NCBI RefSeq assembly: GCF_003258595.1 | Contig: NZ_QHHQ01000005.1 | Span: 1-64,000, forward strand | Reading direction: 5' to 3' | Origin: Acuticoccus sediminis | Lineage (GTDB): Bacteria > Pseudomonadota > Alphaproteobacteria > Rhizobiales > Amorphaceae | Length of the DNA: 64,000 bases | Part shown: positions 60,180 to 64,000 of the stretch, one piece after another | Layout of the letters: the number at the start of each line of letters is the position of its first letter | Numbering within the stretch: the stretch's first letter is position 1 | Notes under the pieces: generated by a model | Told to the model about the DNA's origin: nothing | Database searches by the model: none | The model's input: only the letters and a program-made list of their open reading frames with translations | Translations under genes and position numbers: made by a program

Positions 60180-63017
60180 TCAGAACGCGCCGGATTTGAA
60201 GGGCTTCAAGGGCCACAGATTGCCGTAGCCGTGCGCCTGCGGGGAATGGTTCACGGCCATCGGCCATCGCCCCCGCCGAGCCCAGGTGCAGGCGCCCGCC
60301 GGAAATGTCACGGTGGCGCCCGGCTGGGGATTCCCGCATTCCAAGGTCAGCGTGTAGCTCCCGCCGCCAGCGTCCTCCCAAACGGCCGAGACGACATTGA
60401 GCGTCGCGTGGACCGTCGGGTCATTCCCGGACTGATAGAGAGCAAAGCCCTCCGGATCGAGCGGCCGGGTGAATTCGCCGCCCGAGATGGTGAGCCGAAA
60501 CTTCTTCCCTGCGTCCAGCTCTTCGATCCCGACCACTTCCGGGCCGGTCGTGTTCGAGCCGGCGTTGAGAACGTTGTCGAGCACCGCCGCCATCCGGCAA
60601 CCGAACAGGCGTTGGCCAGCCTTGCTCAGATGAATGTCCTGCCATCCGCGGGGGAGATCGAAGTACGCCGGTCCCAGGTGGAAGGCTGCATTTTCGGCAA
60701 TCAGCTCCAGCTCGACCCAGCGAACCGCTTGGGCGCCGGTGTCGTTCGGATCGTCCCATGCCCCGACCGGCGAGAGAATGACCGGCGTCGGGGCGAGCGG
60801 ATCGATCTGATCCTGCATCCATTCCAGCACTTTCAGCAGCGTCGACTTGTATGCGGCGAGCGACATGGTTGGTGCACCGCCGATCGCGCCGGTGTCGGTC
60901 TGCCCGAAGATCCAGAGGATGGCGGCCGGCGCAGACTGATCGACCGGAATGGCGTCGAGTGCCGCCTTCCAGGCCAGAGCGCTCGGACCAGGCGCGTCGT
61001 TGACAGGGTCCCACCAGTAATTTGCCGCATTGGCGAATGGCACAAGTCCGGACCGGCTGTTGGCGCCGTTCACAAACCAGAACTTGGTCTCCTCGGTGCC
61101 TGCCAAGTCGCGCCACCCGAACTGGAAACCGTAAAGGCTGGCTCCGTTGGTAAAGCGTTGCGCCAACGCCTCCCCTGCGGTGATCAGGGTGTAGTCGCAC
61201 GTCGGAGCTGGGGACCCTCCGTCCAGTGTCACGCTCCCGTGGATCGCCTGGAAATAGTAGTTGCCTTGCGCCGAGCGATAGAGCTGCACGAGCGAGTTGG
61301 CGTTGACGAGATGACTGGCCCCATCGACGATCACCGATGCGGAACTCGCCCCATAGGTCTGGATCGTCACCGGCCGCGCTGCCCCGCTCTTCAGGTGCCG
61401 CGCATCGATGAACTGGTCGTTGGAAACGGTGATGATCTGATCCAGATCGCCGCTGGTGGCGATCCAGTATTCGGCACCATCGGCCGGATTGAGGACGAGG
61501 ATGGGAGCATCGTCCCGTCCGCCCTCGTTCAGATTGTTGAGCCACTGCCCTCGGGAAATCGCGTCCCACCGGGCCTGTTGGACGGCGTTGTCCTCGGCAA
61601 CGGCCAAGGCTTGATTTCGCGCAGCCGCTTCCGCATCGATCTGGTTCTTCAACCATTTGTCGGTCAACAACCGCCAGGCGCCGCCAACGCGGCGAAGGAC
61701 ATACGGATATCCGGCGAGGAGCCGTCCGACCCCCAGAAGGTCCGAACCGGACTCACCGATCGGAAAGGCCGGACCACCATTTACAGACAGGGTTGGGCCC
61801 GCCAGCGTGTTCGTTGCGTGCGGGGTGAAGATGGCGACACGGTCGTCGTCATCGGCAAACGAACCGTCGGGGTGCGTTGCCGTATAGGCGGCCCCGGTGC
61901 CGGAAATATCCTGCAGCACCAGGATCCGATTGTTCCGAAGCCGTCCGAGAGCATCCAGCGTCAGCTGCGTGGCAACGCCACCCCGGTTCTGGAACAGCGC
62001 ACCGGCGACGTAGCCGAAGGCCCGGTCCGCCGTATCCGCCAGGAATGCAGCAGTGTCGGCGTAGTCCGTTCGTGCGACCATGCGGGCCAGCAGATCGGCG
62101 TCCCCTGCACCACGCGCAGTCGCTTCCGCATCGATCTGGTTCTTCAACCATTTGTCGGTCAGCAACCGCCAGGCGCCGCCGACGCGCCGAAGGATATACG
62201 GATATCCGGCGAGGAGCCGTCCGACACCCAGAAGGTCCGAACCGGACTCTCCGATCGGATAGGCCGGTCCGCCATTCACCGACAGGGTTGGACCCGCCAG
62301 CGTGTTTGTTGCGTGCGGGGTGAAGACGACGATCGACGGGGCCGTCGCCGACGTTTCCACGGTATCGGCGGTGTATGCCTCACCGGTGCCGGCGACGTTC
62401 GCCAAGGCGAACATGGCGGACGTGGCGACGCTGCCACGGATGTCGCTGAGATCCGAGGTCTCCGATTCAAGGTCGTCAACGCGAAGCGACAACGTGCCGA
62501 CTTCGGTCCCGAGCGCCACGTCTCTTGCATTCTCGGCGGCCAGCTTGGCGGCCTGCGCCTGGTCACGTGCCAGCTCGGCCGCCAGGCGGGCGCCGGACGT
62601 GTCATTGACCGCGAGCACGGTGACCTCGTCGCCATCGTTGACCTGGAGCACGAAGGCCGTTTCGTCTCCCATCGGCGATGGCGCGCTGAGCAGGCGCAGT
62701 GCACCGGCGACCCACGTCTTGCGCTTGCCGTCGGAGCGCATGCGGTCGAGGCGGTAGTAGAGCGTCTCCTGGGTGGCGAACATGATCGATCGATCGGCCG
62801 ACACCTCCCACGCGATCTCGGTGGTCGGCCCCGCAGCAGCGACCAACTGTCGGAGCAAAATGCGGCTCGCGTCTCGGCGGTCCGGCTTGGTGAACACCGA
62901 GGCGTGGAAGGTCACGCCCGTCGCGTCGTACGGATCGCCGGCGCCGTCCTGGAGCTCGAAAACGATACTCCGGTCATTGTCCCGGTAGAGTTCGATGTTC
63001 TGCTGAACGACTTGCAT
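60180..63017 (-). CDS. Phage tail-fibre protein with SGNH/sialate-O-acetylesterase-like domain
   Basis: A 945-aa protein. Residues 1-120 are the shared N-terminal module. Residues 230-470 hold two copies of a 70-residue repeat. About residues 605-805 resemble a sialate-O-acetylesterase/SGNH hydrolase (CDYTLITAGEALAQRF, WIFGQTDTG, DIHLSKAGQRLFGCRMA with the Asp-x-x-His pair). The nucleophile block, usually GQS(N), reads AGEAL and has no Ser, so activity is doubtful. An Ig-like end follows. A receptor-binding fibre acting on acetylated glycans is a fair reading. Confidence 0.78.
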   Translation of the reverse strand: MQVVQQNIELYRDNDRSIVFELQDGAGDPYDATGVTFHASVFTKPDRRDASRILLRQLVAAAGPTTEIAWEVSADRSIMFATQETLYYRLDRMRSDGKRKTWVAGALRLLSAPSPMGDETAFVLQVNDGDEVTVLAVNDTSGARLAAELARDQAQAAKLAAENARDVALGTEVGTLSLRVDDLESETSDLSDIRGSVATSAMFALANVAGTGEAYTADTVETSATAPSIVVFTPHATNTLAGPTLSVNGGPAYPIGESGSDLLGVGRLLAGYPYILRRVGGAWRLLTDKWLKNQIDAEATARGAGDADLLARMVARTDYADTAAFLADTADRAFGYVAGALFQNRGGVATQLTLDALGRLRNNRILVLQDISGTGAAYTATHPDGSFADDDDRVAIFTPHATNTLAGPTLSVNGGPAFPIGESGSDLLGVGRLLAGYPYVLRRVGGAWRLLTDKWLKNQIDAEAAARNQALAVAEDNAVQQARWDAISRGQWLNNLNEGGRDDAPILVLNPADGAEYWIATSGDLDQIITVSNDQFIDARHLKSGAARPVTIQTYGASSASVIVDGASHLVNANSLVQLYRSAQGNYYFQAIHGSVTLDGGSPAPTCDYTLITAGEALAQRFTNGASLYGFQFGWRDLAGTEETKFWFVNGANSRSGLVPFANAANYWWDPVNDAPGPSALAWKAALDAIPVDQSAPAAILWIFGQTDTGAIGGAPTMSLAAYKSTLLKVLEWMQDQIDPLAPTPVILSPVGAWDDPNDTGAQAVRWVELELIAENAAFHLGPAYFDLPRGWQDIHLSKAGQRLFGCRMAAVLDNVLNAGSNTTGPEVVGIEELDAGKKFRLTISGGEFTRPLDPEGFALYQSGNDPTVHATLNVVSAVWEDAGGGSYTLTLECGNPQPGATVTFPAGACTWARRGRWPMAVNHSPQAHGYGNLWPLKPFKSGAF
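61621..61830 (-). repeat. Copy 1 of a 210-bp direct repeat inside the tail-fibre gene
   Basis: Nearly the same 210 bp occurs at 62116-62325 (495 bp apart, a multiple of 3). Both encode about 70 residues including THATNTLAGPTLSVNGGP-type, LLGVGRLLAGYPY and WLKNQIDAEA segments with few changes. Confidence 0.85.
62116..62325 (-). repeat. Copy 2 of a 210-bp direct repeat inside the tail-fibre gene
   Basis: Partner of 61621-61830. Differences are mainly silent third-position changes plus Tyr/Phe and Ile/Val swaps, so selection has kept the protein while the DNA drifted. Confidence 0.85.
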
Positions 63018-63032
63018 GGCAGGGGGCCTCGG

Positions 63033-63452
63033 CTATTCGACGTCGATCGTCAGGCGAACGACTGCGGGTTTGTCGCGTACGACGGTGTCGTGCATGGCTC
63101 GGCTTGGATGGCTGGCGCCGGGCGACGTCGCGTTGACGGCGCCGTGGGCGTAGGTGCGAAGGCGGCCATCCTCGGTCTCGCGGTCGATGCGGTAGGCGAT
63201 CCGCTGGGCGAGCATTGACCGCTCGGCGAGAGCCGCTGTTGTCTCCCGGTCGATCCTCCACGCCAGCACCGTCGCGCCGTCCGCCTCGGCCGGGGTGAGG
63301 GTCGCCTCCCCGACCAGCTCGCCAACCGCGAGGATCCGGGCGGTAAAGGTGGAGCCGGCGACGTCGAGCGCGGCCTGGTCGACGGTGACGAGCTCGAAGA
63401 CGACGGTCTCGTCGGTGCCGGCAAAGACCTCGAGGTCGTATCGCGCGGTCAT
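63033..63452 (-). CDS. Small phage tail protein made of the shared N-terminal module
   Basis: A 139-aa protein with the module found at the N-termini of the two large tail fibres: YDLEVFAGTDETVVFELVTV, TFTARIL, LAWRIDRETTAALAE and a closing region. It has no further domain. ATG 63452 shares a base with the preceding stop (TGATG). It may be a baseplate or fibre-base subunit. Confidence 0.7.
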   Translation of the reverse strand: MTARYDLEVFAGTDETVVFELVTVDQAALDVAGSTFTARILAVGELVGEATLTPAEADGATVLAWRIDRETTAALAERSMLAQRIAYRIDRETEDGRLRTYAHGAVNATSPGASHPSRAMHDTVVRDKPAVVRLTIDVE

Positions 63453-64000
63453 CAGGGCGCCTGCTCGATGAAGGTGAGGGACGGGAACGCGACGCCGCTG
63501 CGGTCGTAGTCGAGGTCGCCGGCCTTGAGGTCGTCGAGCACGCACCGCAGCGTGAGGATGCGCGGCTTGACCGTCTTGGCCTCGGGATAGGCGAGCCGCA
63601 GCGGCGGCAGGATGCCCACGATGTAGCGGCCGGTGCCGCCCGGCGCCGGCGCCAGGGTGACGTCGGTGACCTGGTAGATCCACTGATCGATGCAAAGGTA
63701 CGTGCCGGCGGTGACGGTGACCTCGACGCTCATCATGTCGAGCGTCGTGGTCCGCAGCGTGTGCGCCTGCCTCAGCGTCAGGCCGTTGCCCGGCGTCGTC
63801 ACGCCGTCCGGCGGATAGAGGTTCGGGATCGGGAGATTGACGTCCTCGCCCTGCCGCAGCCGCGCGAGGGTCGCCTGGTAGGTGTTGGCCGTCTCGCGGT
63901 CCTTCACGACGATGCCGTCGTATCGCACCGTCCAGAAGCCGGCGTCGAAGAACGTGCGCTGCTGGCGGCCGGTCAGCGCTCGCCCGCCGGACAGCGCGAA
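63452..64000 (-). CDS. Phage tail protein, partial (5' end outside window)
   Basis: About 183 codons, open to the right edge; the frame continues upstream of the nominal GTG at 63928 through FFDAGFWTVRYDGIVVKDRE without a stop, so the true start lies beyond 64000. The C-terminal part has PPLRLAYPEAKTVKPRIL and ends FIEQAP. No family is recognised; position suggests a baseplate-associated tail component. Confidence 0.6.
   Translation of the reverse strand, partial: FALSGGRALTGRQQRTFFDAGFWTVRYDGIVVKDRETANTYQATLARLRQGEDVNLPIPNLYPPDGVTTPGNGLTLRQAHTLRTTTLDMMSVEVTVTAGTYLCIDQWIYQVTDVTLAPAPGGTGRYIVGILPPLRLAYPEAKTVKPRILTLRCVLDDLKAGDLDYDRSGVAFPSLTFIEQAP

Larger units (their letters stand above)
45683..64000. 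mobile_element. Integrated element (prophage/genomic island), right end outside the window
   Basis: Everything right of the tRNA scar looks foreign: several IS fragments, an intact IS5-family element, visibly lower-GC cargo genes, a defence-like operon and minus-strand phage lysis and tail genes. No second tRNA-Gly scar or intact copy, and no integrase, is seen in the window, so the far boundary lies beyond 64000. Confidence 0.75.

Noticed and set aside
60114-63218. 1034-aa plus-strand ORF opposite the acetylesterase-like tail fibre
   Set aside because: It is antisense to a clearly phage-like gene with recognised domains, and its repeated segments just mirror the 210-bp repeats.

Overview
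The window looks like part of the chromosome of a high-GC alphaproteobacterium. Coding is dense, with many ATGA/TGATG translational overlaps. There are repeated TRAP-transporter catabolic operons, each with its own regulator, and the phage genes look alphaproteobacterial. The genus is not decidable from this sequence; a Hyphomicrobiales- or Rhodobacterales-type soil or marine heterotroph is plausible.

Positions 1 to about 45,630 are ordinary backbone filled with small-molecule uptake and breakdown modules. In order: (i) the C-terminal part of a GMC oxidoreductase and a formyltransferase-like protein; (ii) a GntR regulator divergent from a PEP mutase/isocitrate lyase-type lyase and a TRAP transporter (dctP-dctQ-dctM), followed by an MFS carrier and a second TRAP set (dctM-dctP-dctQ); (iii) a minus-strand PPIase/DUF1330/small membrane protein group with a divergent XRE-MmyB regulator; (iv) a minus-strand operon with SDR, CaiB CoA-transferase, CitE-like lyase, a 70-aa membrane protein, a fused TRAP permease, its TAXI binding protein and a second CaiB protein, controlled by a divergent LysR gene; (v) an ALDH, PuuE-like deacetylase, DUF606 and TRAP operon; (vi) an XRE-cupin regulator divergent from a second PuuE-like deacetylase, two hydrolases (alpha/beta and isochorismatase type), OsmC and an amidohydrolase; (vii) an acetolactate-synthase-like TPP enzyme, quinone oxidoreductase, enolase-superfamily enzyme and 4-OT tautomerase; (viii) an IclR regulator divergent from a complete LivKHMGF ABC importer ending in a second enolase-superfamily enzyme. 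Together these suggest import and breakdown of organic acids, amides and possibly cyclic amides. Exact substrates cannot be read from the sequence.

At 45,635-45,682 there is a 48-nt copy of only the 3' half of tRNA-Gly(UCC), on the minus strand. This is the typical scar of an element integrated at a tRNA 3' end. The orientation predicts that the foreign DNA lies to the right, and everything from there to the window end fits. There are decayed IS3, IS481 and IS5 fragments and one intact 919-bp IS5-family element with a TGA target duplication. Visibly lower-GC cargo genes follow, then prophage lysis and tail genes on the minus strand (endolysin, overlapping spanin-like pair, tail-fibre proteins).

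The most interesting cargo is a tight three-gene operon at 47,102-50,830. It encodes an SMC/Rad50-like ATPase with a four-cysteine hinge, a 217-aa unknown middle protein, and a protein ending in a PD-(D/E)XK nuclease domain. An adenine/cytosine-type DNA methyltransferase converges on it with 20 bp of overlap. This resembles the ABC-three-component/Lamassu class of anti-phage systems but with a modification enzyme attached. Other points worth following are three tail proteins that share one N-terminal module, a duplicated 210-bp segment in a tail fibre, a LivG with an abnormal ABC signature, a hairpin over the livK ribosome binding site, and a 22-bp-arm inverted repeat at 2,341-2,410.
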